Source: Plazaster borealis (taxonomy: Eukaryota; Echinodermata; Asteroidea; Forcipulatida; Labidiasteridae). From it: 64,000 bases of DNA. Below are positions 24,101-31,639 of this stretch, piece after piece. The stretch spans positions 5,917,647 through 5,981,646 of the forward strand of contig CM037470.1 in NCBI GenBank assembly GCA_021014325.1. The letters are read 5' to 3'. The notes below the pieces were generated by a model that saw nothing but the letters and a program-made list of their open reading frames with translations, did not search any database and was not told where the DNA came from. The translations under genes were made by a program, and so were the position numbers. Position 1 is the first letter of the stretch. Each line of letters begins with the position of its first letter.

Positions 24101-27100
24101 GTTACCTCCTTAAGTGGTAAGCACTACAGCACAATAAAGTTTCCTCTCCACGTTACAAAATTTAAATTTAACTGTTGAAAAATCTGCCATTGGATTCATA
24201 TGAGTTAAAGATTATATAAAGTTCATGAAGCACCAATTTTTATGTTCTCTTTTATCCACGTCCAGGTCCTCAGATGAGCGTTTCATCTACCAGTCAAGCT
24301 TTGCCTACAGCCCAGGCTGCTCCTCCCAAACCAGCCCCAGTGAATGGAGCTGCAGCTCCTACTGCCCAGCCGAAAAGCAACTTTGACAAAATTATCTTCC
24401 CACTTCAGAACATGTTTCCCGAGTTTAACAAGTAAGAGTTGGTTCCTTATACAAAATGATTGCAAACTAAAGACCATTTATTTCTCTTGTTTACTGTATT
24501 TTTCTAAGCTTTTTGGAAAGTAAGAAAGTGTAAACACAAATACATTCACTGCAATTGTTTTTCTCTTGCTCCCTCTCCAGCCACACCAAAATAACCCCAA
24601 CATAAATAATAATAATAATAATAGTGGCTTCTTATATAGCGCACATATCTGTCACTCAGTGACGCTTGAGGCGCTTTAACGTTCATTATTTTCCTGGAGC
24701 TACGTTTTTGAAGTGTGAGACCAAGTCCTTTACATAGCGATCTTCTGGCACGCTGGCTGATGCGCCATGTGTCCAGTTCCATTATCATTGTCTTTGAGTT
24801 CATCACTAGTTGCAGAGCCACTGTCGAGTCCTCAATCAAGGTCAAATGCCCCCACTCAGCCAAATGGCCCATCAAAATCAGATTTTATATAAAAGTGCTA
24901 ATGTTGGATCAGCAAACCATCGACAGGTAGACCCCCGTCCACCTGCACCTGAACCTGGAGTTTTGATTACGGTGGCAGCAGCGGGATCAACTAACCAGTA
25001 TCAGAGGGGGCAACAACCTGCAGCCAATGGTTGAGGAGGGACCCCAACGGTTCCCCTTCCCATGGGTTGCTTTCCCTGGTGATAACTTGGCTGGGGGCAA
25101 CCCTGGCTTCAAATCTCACCTGTCACTCATAATTAGTGTAAAACGGGTTGACATTACATCCATTGATTTTTTTATTTTTAATCTGAACGATTTCAGAGTG
25201 CAACTGACGAAGGTGATCAAAGACGTGAGAGCTGCAAACAATAACTCCCTCTCTGGCCTGTCGATTGAGGAGATCATCCATCGTGCAGCTGAGCTCATTC
25301 TGAATCAGCAGAGACCGTCGTCTGAATTACAGGTATCAAAATGTCAATGTAAAACTATGATTGCTTCACAGTGGTTAAAGGTAGGGTCATAGATTGGTAA
25401 ATACTCTAAAATCTAATGACCATACAAACTTACTTATTTAGAATCGCTGCAGCTGTTGATAGTACAAACTACTTTGAGAAAGGATTCCCTTCGATGTAAT
25501 ATGGTTTGGAAATTCTTCTACCCAAAACATTTGCATGAATCGTTTCTCGTATTTTTTAGGGTTGGTGTCCGTTTGCGAATGCTGCAGCCAGAGATGCGGT
25601 TGGTACCCGCTGTCACCTCGCTAAACGTGGATAAATTCGACATTCTTGCAAAAATACTGTGACAGTTTTTTGGCTGTTTTCTCAGCAAGTAGACACTGTG
25701 TTCAGCTGAAACTTTCACATGTGACTTTTATTGTATCTTTCTTTATATTTTTTTTCTGATTAATCAGTATTACGATGACAAAAACCAATCTATGACCCTA
25801 CCTTTAAGGAAATAACTTAGTTGTTGTTCTTGACCATTTTAATCCACTGTAATAGACATAATGTACATCTGTTGAATGAAAAATTAAAATTGGATTCCAA
25901 CATGATTTTCTTGAAGATAAAAACAATTCAGAAGTAATATTCTTCCAGGGTGATTGGTACCAGTGTGGACATCTTGAATGTTTAAAGATAATCGATTACC
26001 CATTGTCAATCAACTGATTGTTTGATGCGTATTGAAGTTGAGTATCGTGTCTAGTGAACCCGTCTGAAGTTCTTGTGTTGCCAGATTGTGGGTTTAGGTC
26101 CCGCTCATGACACTTGTGTCCGTGAGCAAACCTCTAATAACAATAGTTACATTGAAGCCGTAGGTGGGGTCGTGGTTGTGTAAACTCATTATTAGGAGAA
26201 GGGTTTTGCCCCTGGTGTGTCTGGCACGGTTGGCTGCAGATTGCACCGTAGCACTTTGTAAACCCTTTATACGAGGTGCTATCATAAAATAATTGGTTTC
26301 ATAATTCAAACATAGCTCTGCATACCTGTCATAAAATTAATGAGTGCTGCCCATCAGTAGTGATAAAAGCCATTATAAGAACTCACTGCATATTATTATT
26401 AAACATTTTTTAATTTTCTAATTTCCTTGGTCTGTCTTTCCCTCCTCACCAGAGAGGGAACACTCAGCTGGCCGCCCCGCTTCAGGGAGGGGGAACGTCC
26501 TCTAAGCGGCCAACGAATGGCATAGGATCTGCACCCCAAAAGTGGGAACCGGCCAAGCCGCCGCCCAAGTCTGCGTGGACTGCCAAGAAGAAGGACAAAA
26601 TTGACTTTGAGGAGGAGGAGGACCCGTGTGTCATCTGCCACGAAGAGATGCGCAACAACCTGGTCACTCTCCGCTGTGGACATAAGTTCCATCCTTATGT
26701 AAGTTGGACAAGCAAAGTTTACTGCCAGTTTTGAAAACCACGGCTTCAACTTGGGCTTAGGCTCCATTATTTATTTTGAAAACGTGTGCCTTCGGTACGT
26801 GCCCTCTAGCATTTAGTTGGAGCCTAAACCGGGGTCCCAAGCCCAAGCTTATCAAGCCCAATACATAAAGCCCAAGCCAAATCCGATCAAACCCAAGCCC
26901 TAGCCCAATCCCTAGCCCAATCCCATCAAGCCCAAGCACAATCCCAATCCCATCAAGCTCAAGCCCAAGCCCAATCCCATCAAACCCAAGCCCTAGCCCA
27001 ATCCCATCAAACCCAAGCCCTAGCCCAATCCCATCAAACCCAAGCCCTAGCCCAATCCCATCAAACCCAAGCCCTAGCCCAATCCCATCAAACCCAAGCC

Positions 27101-27975
27101 CTAGCCCAATCCCATCAAACCCAAGCCCTAGCCCAATCCCATCAAACCCAAGCCCTAGCCCAATCCCATCAAACCCAAGCCCTAGCCCAATCCCATCAAA
27201 CCCAAGCCCTAGCCCAATCACATTAGGCCCAAGCCAAAGCCCAAGCCCATCAAGCCCAAGCCCATGCCCAATCCCATCAAACCCATGCCCATGCCCAATC
27301 CCATTGAGCCCAAACCCAAACCTAAGCCCATCAAGCCCACCAAGCCCAATACCAACCCCCAAGCGGGGACAAAGAAATAATTCTAGGGGGGCTTTTGATG
27401 TAGTGTACCCTTCATTTTGTGCGGCAAGGATTCTAAGAGGGTTATGACACTGCTCCACACTAAACACAACGGGGACTCTTGACTCCCTTAATAGCGCAAC
27501 CAAGATTTATCATGGGTGATGAAGTCTGGTGAAATTGGGTAATTACTACAAAATCAAGTAAGACTCAGCTGGGGTCAAAACGTCAGGCCATTAACTATTT
27601 TATTGCTTTTGGTTGGTGAGCAGTTTGCAACAGCTAATTCTCTTTTCTCACAAAATCAAATCGTGAACTTAATAATAGGTTTTCCCAGATTTTAGCCTGT
27701 TATGGTGATAGGGCCTTCTCTAATCTTGCCCCCCGCCTCTGGAACTCTCTGCCTCAAAGTCTAAGAGATACACATGACATTTCTTACTTCCAAAACTCCC
27801 TTAAAACACATCTTTTCAGACTGGCCTTTGAACACATCTGAGATTTCTTCTATTGACCTGGACCGGCGCCTTTGAATAGTATACAGAGAAAGTGCGCCTT
27901 ACAAATGCTGTGTTTTATTAGCTGTTCCGATGTGGTAGTCGGAACAGCTATTGTAATCGTCGAGATTTTTTTTAA

Positions 27976-28007
<32 letters not shown>

Positions 28008-30458
28008 CTTTCTTTCCCTAAAACCCTATTGACTTAACCTGTGACTTTTCTGACTGTCATATGTCGCTCTTAAAATTATCAGAAGTAGACAATTCATATA
28101 TCATTTTAAAGCTGATGCCCTCACTTAATTTTTTAATGTAATTAGATTAAAATTCTTAATTAATTATTCATGTTACAGCGGTGTGAATATTTAATTAGCC
28201 AATCTTGTCACCACCATATCTCTAGAAGTATACATCCGATCCTCAAACTTTTTTCGGTTATGGACTCCTTTCAGATAGTAGATGTCAATTGCGGCATATT
28301 TTTTACTGTGACGTCATCATGACATCATCTATTGCCGCGTTTTCTATCTGTGCACAAAACACATGGCGCTGAAAGTGTAAATGTTTTGACAGTCAAAAAA
28401 CCCATATTTTCAATTAAAATTAATAATTAGTTTCCTTAGTAACATAAACTGTTTTGAAAAGTTAATGGCTTTTAATAAAAGATGTTCCTGGTCACTAAAA
28501 CTAATCAAAGTACATTCTTTTCCACGATAATTAACGATTAAGTGACAAATCGGACACCATGGCTATCCATTTTGATTGCGCAATCACGGTAAGGCGTTGG
28601 AGATTTCCTTGATATTCGATTCCTAACCGGTAGAGGACCCATTGCTTTCTGCACAGCCCATTCGATTTGTACATGAGCAACACATGTACATGTAACTCCT
28701 ACGTAGCTTTAGGGTTTTCGTGAGAATGCATTAAATTGATTTTTTTTTTTTTACCATCGTGTTCTTTATGAAATTTATTAGTATGAAAAACACATTTTTT
28801 TTACTGTGACGTCAAATTACAGTAATTAAAAGCTTTAATGAGTTAATCTTTGCAGCACCTTATCTCAAGAAGTACACGGCCGATTTTAAAACTTTTTTCA
28901 GTTATAGGCTCCTTGGGCATTGGAGATTAGCCTTGGTTTACCGTGACCCCATGTTGACCTTTACTTCCGGGTCAACCGGAAGTGGGACCATATCTCAAGA
29001 AATACACAACCGATTTTCAATTTGTTTTCAGTTGTAGTTCCTTTGAGCATCAGGGATTGGATTTAGATTACCGTGACCCCGGGTTGACCTTTACTTCCGG
29101 GTCAACCGGAAGTGAGACCATATTTCAAGAACTACACAGCCAATTTTCAATTTCTTTTCAGTTATAGACTCCTTGGGCATTGGAAATTAGCCTTAAATAA
29201 CCGTGACCCCATTTTGACCTTGACTTCCGGGTCAACCGGAAGTGGGACCATATCTCAAGAATTACACACCCGATTTTCAAAACAAAATCAGTTATAGACT
29301 CCTTGGGCATTGGAAATTAGCCTTGAGAAACCGTGACCCCATGTTGACCTTTACCGATGGGTCAACCGGAAGTGGGACCAAATCGCAAGAAGTACACACC
29401 CGATTTGCAATTTCTTTTCAGTTATAAACCCTTTGAGCAATCGAGATTGCACTTGGGTTACCGTGACCCAATGTGACCTTTACTTCCGGTCTAAACAAGA
29501 AGCTCAAAAATTGACATATTCTTATGTCCTGAACCACATGTCATTAAGTCATAATGTTTGTGATTTTTTGCAGCTTAGAAGGCTTGAAATTAACAAAAAT
29601 TACCGGAACAGCTCTGTGATTGTTCACAATCACTATCTCTAGTTATTATTATTATTATAATAAAGTTTCCTGTCCACCTAACCAAATTTAAATTTAACTG
29701 TTGAAAAAACTGCCAAGTTAAAGATTATATAAAGTTCATGAAGCACCAATTTGTAATGTTCTCTTTTCCCCGCCTAAGTCCTCAGAAGCATTAAAAGTCG
29801 AAACATCAGGCCATTAACTATTTTAAGCATTCAAAGTCACGCATGTTTCCCTAATTCTTTCAAACTAGGGTTTCTCATTAGCTACTAGTACATTTAATTT
29901 CGTTTTTCGTGCGCACATGATTTCGTTTTTCTCATTCAGTTTCGTTTCAGATAATCTATTTCATTTATAGACATTCAAGACTACATTTTCACCATTCTTC
30001 AGTTGAATTTCTCCTGGCTATATAAATCACAAGATGAAATTGAGTGGTTGACCAGCCTCTTGCTGTTGGCTTTTGCGAAACTAAATGATATTTGCGACCT
30101 AAAGAATTTGAATGATCTCTTGTTTGACCAGTGAATGCTAAACTGTTGAAATTGAATTACTCCTACACTTTGTTACTGTTGAATCTGATCCAACATGGCA
30201 TTTATTTTCAAACTAAATTGAATGAGCCGGGTGTTAAATTGAATGAATTTTTGTTTAAGTTGGCCGGGAAAACCTATACTAACTGTGACCAAGGGTCCAT
30301 CATTTCCAATACCACAGACTTTACACAAAAGTTGTAACTTGGTCCATTCTGGTTTCTCCCATCTTCAGTGTATTAGACTGTGGCTGCAGGAACAACGTAC
30401 TTGCCCAACTTGTCGAAACTACACATTGCTCCCAGAGGACTATCCTGCACCCGTTTAG
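1089..30458 (+). CDS. TTC3: TTC3 ortholog (E3 ubiquitin ligase), 3' 23 coding exons
   Basis: Exons: 1089-1198, 2947-3070, 3686-3907, 4191-4283, 4674-4726, 5500-5645, 7634-7935, 8723-8770, 9584-9684, 10741-10911, 13391-15092, 16871-16978, 18617-18765, 20033-20101, 20335-20431, 21139-21242, 21550-21646, 22249-22356, 23237-24116, 24266-24431, 25197-25332, 26453-26698, 30369-30458. All have AG/GT borders and matching phases, giving 1773 codons plus TAG. Order of domains (last TPR, Cys/His domain, basic/acidic linker, Ser-rich region, coiled coil, Pro/Gln region, a conserved helical block, RING-H2) matches vertebrate TTC3, a ubiquitin ligase reported to act on phosphorylated AKT. The N-terminal TPRs lie upstream of the window. 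A block of roughly 200-250 residues that human TTC3 has after its basic linker was not found. The related DZIP3 is the main alternative; the Cys/His domain and C-terminal end fit TTC3 better. Homology is from memory, not a search. Confidence 0.93.
1347..1528. repeat. tandem direct duplication of ~91 bp
   Basis: Two nearly identical copies, 1347-1437 and 1438-1528, each starting GAATTATGGTCTC and ending in a run of ACAAAACAAAA. They lie in an intron of TTC3. Confidence 0.85.
1959..2322 (+). mobile_element. tRNA-headed SINE, body type 1
   Basis: The head GTCGTGGCCGAGTGGTTTAG (A box) and a decayed B box GGTTTCAAATCCC resemble a class II (Leu/Ser-type) tRNA. The body has CTCCCCAGGGAGCTGAGATG, and the tail is GCGCTATATAAGAGG followed by (ATT)n. 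A close relative lies at 18094-18450, and a minus-strand one at 43590-43845. Confidence 0.85.
2498..2912 (+). mobile_element. tRNA-headed SINE, body type 2
   Basis: Same head as body type 1 (GTCGTGGCCGAGCGGATAAG, B box GGTTCGAGTCCC) but a different body, with GATGGGACATAAAGCC and GTAAAAGAACCCAGTGC. The tail is AAAGCGCTATATAAAAAC followed by an A/T-rich triplet run. Similar copies are at 6971-7407 and 8826-9221, and a head fragment at 3203-3400. Confidence 0.87.
3203..3460 (+). mobile_element. short tRNA-headed SINE copy
   Basis: Head GTCGTGGCCGAGTGGTCTAG, B box GGTTCAAATCC, then CATGACACTTGTGCCCTTGAGC. The body is short and diverges after about 150 bp. Confidence 0.7.
3467..3560 (+). mobile_element. 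second tRNA-like SINE family, fragment
   Basis: GGTCTAGTGGTAAGACATC (A box) and GGGTACGAATCCCACCCGAG (B box), then TGCCTGTGGA. Minus-strand relatives are at 39300-39460 and 61345-61560, with the same CCACAGGCA and ACTCAGTGC blocks. The surrounding repeats argue against a functional tRNA gene. Confidence 0.7.
3686..4283 (+). CDS. TTC3: TTC3 exons for the Cys/His-rich zinc-binding-like domain
   Basis: Exons 3686-3907 (74 codons) and 4191-4283 (31 codons), both phase 0. Visible motifs are [10 protein letters not shown], then [16 protein letters not shown], then [12 protein letters not shown], then [12 protein letters not shown]. The spacing of Cys and His pairs is that of the conserved central domain shared by TTC3 proteins, where human has PDAICCYQKC and FHMNCWKKLK. 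The domain presumably binds zinc, by analogy with other Cys/His clusters. This segment is the strongest evidence that the gene is TTC3. Confidence 0.9.
5100..5476. mobile_element. TTAA-flanked palindromic MITE (GTATAC family)
   Basis: The right end GTATACAGACCCTTTAA and the core AACGCTTCTCAGATTC match copies at 22779-23157 and 51454-51852. The left boundary is unclear. Confidence 0.6.
6042..6124. repeat. (GATT)n microsatellite
   Basis: About 20 tandem GATT units in a TTC3 intron, with only slight variation at both edges. Confidence 0.97.
6971..7407 (+). mobile_element. tRNA-headed SINE, body type 2 (full length)
   Basis: The best preserved copy: head GTCGTGGCCGAGCGGATAAG, B box GGTTCGAATCCCAGTCG, body, then GTGCGCTATATAAGAAGCC and (ATT)n. 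A fragment beginning GGTCGAAACGTCAGG follows at 7471. Confidence 0.88.
7634..7935 (+). CDS. TTC3: TTC3 acidic linker exon built from a 12-nt coding minisatellite
   Basis: This 302-nt exon enters in phase 1 after the Lys/Glu-rich exon 5500-5645. It codes for an acidic Asp/Glu tract, then about eleven tandem VKED/VKEV units (7738-7870) written as GAAGATGTCAAG-type 12-mers, then [13 protein letters not shown] unit of 12 nt keeps the frame, so copy number can change without truncation. The tract is Lys/Glu alternating and probably extended or helical. The acceptor at 7632-7633 has a poor pyrimidine tract, but the phase fits only there. Confidence 0.8.
8264..8490 (+). mobile_element. third tRNA-like SINE family
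   Basis: CAGGTTGGCTCAGTGG (A-box-like) and CCTGGTTCGAATCCCACC (B box), then a body with CTACCTGATTGCGTGGG and a (AAAT)n tail. Relatives are at 19430-19810 and 57185-57400 (+) and at 21755-21965 (-). Confidence 0.75.
8826..9221 (+). mobile_element. tRNA-headed SINE, body type 2
   Basis: Slightly decayed head (TGTGCCGAGCGATCAAG), intact B box GGTTCGAGTCCCAG, body, and the tail AAAGCGCTATACAC with (ATT)n. A tail-only fragment of the same family lies at 9285-9440. Confidence 0.82.
9838..10130. mobile_element. tRNA-like repeat with an unidentified body
   Basis: On the minus strand 9846-9905 reads GGGCTAGATAGCTCAGTTGG, then GCAGGTTCAAGTACC, a tRNA-like A and B box pair. The adjoining 9905-10120 (GCGGTCTCCCTATTTTGTCA) reappears inverted at 53395-53590, again next to a tRNA-like block. 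A head fragment recurs at 10990-11030. Confidence 0.55.
11083..12498. mobile_element. 1.4-kb LTR-like insertion (candidate solo LTR) in a minisatellite
   Basis: Starts TGTCACAACC and ends CTGTGGCA, so it has TG...CA termini with a short imperfect inverted repeat. It is flanked by the 5-bp duplication GTCTC (11078-11082 and 12499-12503). Both flanks are units of the same 34-bp minisatellite. No gag or pol reading frame is present inside, and there is only one long terminal copy, so a solo LTR is the simplest reading. Confidence 0.65.
12499..13328. repeat. 34-bp minisatellite in TTC3 intron (with one split unit at 11043-11082)
   Basis: About 25 copies of GTCTCTTTCTAAAGGTTCCT plus GAACTCTGTCGTTA. 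Variants differ mainly in TGAAC/TAAAC and TCGTTA/CCGTTA. The array ends 62 bp before the 1.7-kb exon. Confidence 0.95.
13391..15092 (+). CDS. TTC3: TTC3 1.7-kb Ser-rich exon
   Basis: The largest exon, 567 codons. Its first ~80 residues ([29 protein letters not shown]) are conserved with human TTC3, where a similar GGLKPFL block sits. Residues ~90-500 are Ser/Asp/Glu/Thr-rich and look disordered. The last ~60 residues ([20 protein letters not shown]) open the coiled-coil region. An in-frame ATG at 13365 is intronic: the exon starts after TTCAG at 13390. Both flanking introns are minisatellites, and the 3' donor abuts the 37-bp array. Confidence 0.9.
15093..16393. repeat. 36-38-bp minisatellite with higher-order structure
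   Basis: About 35 copies of a unit with GTGCAAGTCTTAGATTACTC and CAAAATCCACA(A)CAGACT. Variants (CCATATAGACT, GGATTCCTCC) recur in the same order about 330 bp apart and about 145 bp apart, so blocks were amplified as larger units. The first unit starts within the exon's donor GTGAGTTAGATTACTCC. Confidence 0.95.
16871..22356 (+). CDS. TTC3: TTC3 coiled-coil exons
   Basis: Seven short exons (16871-16978, 18617-18765, 20033-20101, 20335-20431, 21139-21242, 21550-21646, 22249-22356) encode about 240 residues rich in Lys, Glu, Gln and Leu, for example [18 protein letters not shown] and [18 protein letters not shown]. The heptad-like pattern matches the long coiled coil that human TTC3 has before its RING. 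The last exon ends in a Pro-rich stretch ([13 protein letters not shown]). Introns hold the 23-bp minisatellite, SINEs, two CTATAGACCCC-type palindromic elements and a LINE fragment ending just before the 22249 exon. Confidence 0.85.
17283..17845. repeat. 23-bp minisatellite
   Basis: About 24 copies of CCGGCTAATGGTTCCCAACC plus CAT. A few carry CCAGCT, TCTGGCT or TGCGGCT. It lies in the intron after exon 16871-16978. Confidence 0.96.
18094..18450 (+). mobile_element. tRNA-headed SINE, body type 1
   Basis: Head GTCGTGGCCGAGCGGTTTAG, B box GGTTCGAATCCCGG, body with CTCCCCAGGGAGCTGAGATG, tail TATATAAGAGTCGATATTAC. It matches 1959-2322. Confidence 0.87.
19415..19810 (+). mobile_element. third-family SINE with a triplicated head segment
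   Basis: Three tandem ~85-bp pieces each contain CGGTTCGAATCTCACCTCAG or a close variant plus AAATGTGGTTAAAACCC. The last runs on into the full body (CCCACATCTAAAACTGAAC, CCTATTCATCCCGTTATTGG). Confidence 0.7.
20510..20812. mobile_element. two adjacent palindromic CTATAGACCCC elements
   Basis: 20510-20667 has inverted ends ATAGACCCCTTGCACAACG and TTGTGTAAGGGGTCTAT. A second copy follows at 20672-20810 (ATAGATCCCCCTTGCATAACG to CATATGCAATGGGTCTATA). A third relative lies near 16480-16735, ending GACGTCATATCC then AAGGGGTCTATT. Confidence 0.7.
21755..21965 (-). mobile_element. third-family tRNA-like SINE, minus strand
   Basis: Contains GCGGGATTCGAACCTGGG and AACCCCACGCAATCAGGTAG, complements of the head and body seen at 8264-8490. 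It ends next to GTCAGGATGG, complement of the A-box side. Confidence 0.7.
22040..22245 (+). pseudogene. LINE reverse-transcriptase C-terminal remnant
   Basis: Reads [12 protein letters not shown], then [18 protein letters not shown], the typical tail of CR1/L2-type reverse transcriptases (AFSxxAPxLWNSLP). It is interrupted by stops. It ends right before the acceptor of the TTC3 exon at 22249. Confidence 0.7.
22779..23157. mobile_element. TTAA-flanked palindromic MITE (GTATAC family)
   Basis: TTAA at both ends, inverted ends AAGGGGAAGGTATAC and GTATACTTACCCTT, and a central palindrome around AATCTGAGAAATGTTACTA. It ends 79 bp before the TTC3 exon at 23237. Confidence 0.75.
23237..24116 (+). 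CDS. TTC3: TTC3 Pro/Gln/Met-rich exon with 21-nt coding repeats
   Basis: This 880-nt exon follows TTTTTCCAG. Bases ~23366-23607 form about a dozen degenerate 18-21 nt units encoding PNQMAPP-like peptides. The rest is Ala/Pro/Gln/Ser-rich low complexity with Q-rich ends. It is probably disordered, and I see no domain. It ends in phase 1, completed as Gly by the next exon (24266-24431). A decayed duplicate of part of this exon lies in a downstream intron at 24840-25030. Confidence 0.87.
24607..24745 (-). mobile_element. SINE tail fragment, minus strand
   Basis: (AAT)n then GTGGCTTCTTATATAGCGCA, CACTCAGTGACGCTTGAGG and AGCTACGTTTTTGAAG: the complement of the type 2 SINE 3' half at 7260-7407. 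Confidence 0.75.
24840..25030 (+). pseudogene. decayed duplicate of part of the TTC3 Pro/Gln exon
   Basis: The stretch closely matches 23560-23755: AGTGCTAATGTTGGATCAGC, GGTAGACCCCC, GCAGCGGGATCAACTAACCA. It reads open for about 75 codons, with a TGA at 25032. No acceptor fits its left edge, and the flanking exons splice in phase without it. Confidence 0.75.
25197..25332 (+). CDS. TTC3: TTC3 conserved helical block before the RING
   Basis: 45 complete codons plus the last base of a split codon. With the end of exon 24266-24431 ([16 protein letters not shown]) it reads [15 protein letters not shown], then [18 protein letters not shown]. Human TTC3 has an almost parallel block ending [20 protein letters not shown]. 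The fold is unknown to me; it looks like a small helical bundle. It supports orthology with TTC3 independently of the RING. Confidence 0.9.
25375..25807. mobile_element. TTAA-flanked palindromic MITE (TAGGGTCATAGATTGG family)
   Basis: Inverted ends TTAAAGGTAGGGTCATAGAT and ATCTATGACCCTACCTTTAA. The interior GCGGTTGGTACCCGCTGTCA also occurs at about 35145-35429, 39960-40100 and 45712-46030. Confidence 0.85.
26045..26400 (+). mobile_element. degenerate tRNA-headed SINE
   Basis: ATGACACTTGTGTCCGTGAG, GAAGGGTTTTGCCCC and ACTTTGTAAACCC match the SINE body. The head is mostly decayed. It ends about 50 bp before the RING exon. Confidence 0.65.
26453..30458 (+). CDS. TTC3: TTC3 C-terminal RING-H2 split by a 3.7-kb intron
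   Basis: Exon 26453-26698 encodes a Pro/Lys linker, EEEEDP, and the first part of the RING: C-x2-C-x12-C-x-H-x2-H. Exon 30369-30458 supplies C-x10-C-x2-C ([15 protein letters not shown]) and 13 tail residues before TAG. Together they make a complete C3H2C3 RING-H2 with all eight zinc ligands, so E3 activity is expected. The intron 26699-30368 falls in phase 0 between the Tyr and Cys codons and holds the 27-bp satellite, a LINE remnant, a ~1.7-kb repeat element and a duplicated piece of an earlier intron. Confidence 0.95.
26850..27340. repeat. 27-bp satellite in the RING intron
   Basis: Nine or more near-perfect copies (about 26985-27220) of CCCAATCCCATCAAACCCAA plus GCCCTAG, with degenerate flanks. 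Since 27 is a multiple of 3, the minus strand stays open for 248 codons (GLGLGFDGI repeats). That reading frame is a by-product. Confidence 0.95.
27685..27910 (+). pseudogene. LINE reverse-transcriptase tail remnant
   Basis: Translates as [20 protein letters not shown] and then [14 protein letters not shown] and a stop, the C-terminus typical of CR1/L2-like LINEs. Only the last ~70 residues remain. Confidence 0.75.
27920..29660. mobile_element. ~1.7-kb unclassified repeat element with internal 130-bp tandem repeats
   Basis: AGCTGTTCCG near the left end reappears inverted (CGGAACAGCT) at 29601-29612. Inside, 28855-29490 holds five ~130-bp copies with TGACCTTTACTTCCGGGTCA and ATATCTCAAGAA. ATT runs sit near both ends. 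No transposase is visible. Confidence 0.45.
28855..29490. repeat. 130-bp tandem repeat, about five copies
   Basis: Units contain TTCCGGGTCAACCGGAAGTG (itself a palindrome), ACCATATCTCAAGAA, CGATTTTCAATTT and CTCCTTGGGCATTGGAGATT. Three similar 61-codon open frames arise from it and are not genes. Confidence 0.9.
29661..29795 (+). repeat. duplicated piece of a TTC3 intron and exon border
   Basis: Closely matches 24132-24275 (AATAAAGTTTCCT, CAAATTTAAATTTAACTG, AGATTATATAAAGTTCATGA, GTCCTCAGA). It includes the first bases of the exon at 24266, but the acceptor context is changed. Confidence 0.8.
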
Positions 30459-31222
30459 GAACGACAAATGACAAGTTGCTCTCAACACTCATAAATAGAA
30501 AACTACATGTTATTCCCGAATGAGTATCTAAAACCCAATTAAGAATGACAACCTACTCGATGCTCCTTGATGAGTATCCAATACCCAATTGTTATACTTT
30601 CTCAGATAACTGATTTTAATAGTTTAAAACAACATAAAATTGTGCGGCTTTTCAATTTTATTATTGAGAAACTAACTGTGTGTTTTGTACATTATTTTAT
30701 TTTATTTTACTGTTTTCTTAAATGCTTTATGAGTTGTAAGGAAAAGTTTTTCTCCACTTAAACTACCATCACAAGATGTGTTATCTAGTGTACAAATGTA
30801 TACACACTTGTGTCCTTGAGCAAGGCACATGCTTTATATATGTTCTTCTCTTAACCCTGGACTATAAACGGGTACCTGTGAGAGCCATAGATGGTTTTTG
30901 TGATTGATTGATTTAGTTTGGTGTGCCACATAACTCAGGCATGCAATTTTTCAGAAAATTGGCAAACACTGTACTGGTATAAAGTATTGTTGTGTTTGAA
31001 CAATTCCTCTTTTACTTTTTCGTAATTACGAAGTAGCACGAAGGATAACTGGCAGCCTAGCTGAGATGGCTTTTAAGAATTAAATAACTGGCTCAAAGAG
31101 TGGGGAAGTTATGTTCATGCTCCCTGAGCGCCATACTTTAGGGTGTGCTGGTTTTTACAGAATGTATATTATTTTCATGATTATGCTTAAAAATGTACAG
31201 ATGAACTTTGTTTCGTTGCAAA

Positions 31223-31392
31223 TCAGGACCCAATTTCATGGCTCTACTTTCCACAGAAATACATACATACGTACACAGCTTTTATATAGCACCATTTTAT
31301 TTAGAAATCTGTGCTTACAGACCCCTGTATGTGAATCTAGGGGCTGTTAGCGCAGAATTCCGCGGTAAGTAGTGCCATAAGATTGGGCCCAG
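31223..31392. mobile_element. palindromic MITE (GGGCCCAATTTCATGG family)
   Basis: Ends ACCCAATTTCATGGCTCTAC and GTAGTGCCATAAGATTGGGC are inverted. Relatives: 41196-41333, 57575-57773, and a more decayed one at 52196-52480. Confidence 0.65.
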
Positions 31393-31639
31393 ACGTGATA
31401 TTTTTCCTACTTCACCATGATTTTCGATATTTTTCAGGCTCTGAGAAAAATCAGAAAAAGTGTTTATATAGTATGCATAATAATAATAATGACAATGGAT
31501 TTGTAGAACGCCTTTTGAAAGAGAGTGCTTTACAAAGCTCCAAACTGGAGCAGATTGTGAAATGTGTACCTAGCGATGGTTGTGTTTAGAGTAAGGTTTG
31601 TTTGTGGCACAGATCGCTTACGCTGTTTAGAAATTGGGA

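Noticed and set aside
26757..27503. 248-codon minus-strand open frame (GLGLGFDGI repeats)
   Set aside because: It is the reading of a 27-bp satellite in an intron. The unit length is a multiple of 3, so it stays open without selection.
28982..29427. Three 61-codon similar open frames
   Set aside because: They come from the 130-bp tandem repeat, overlap each other and have no initiation context.
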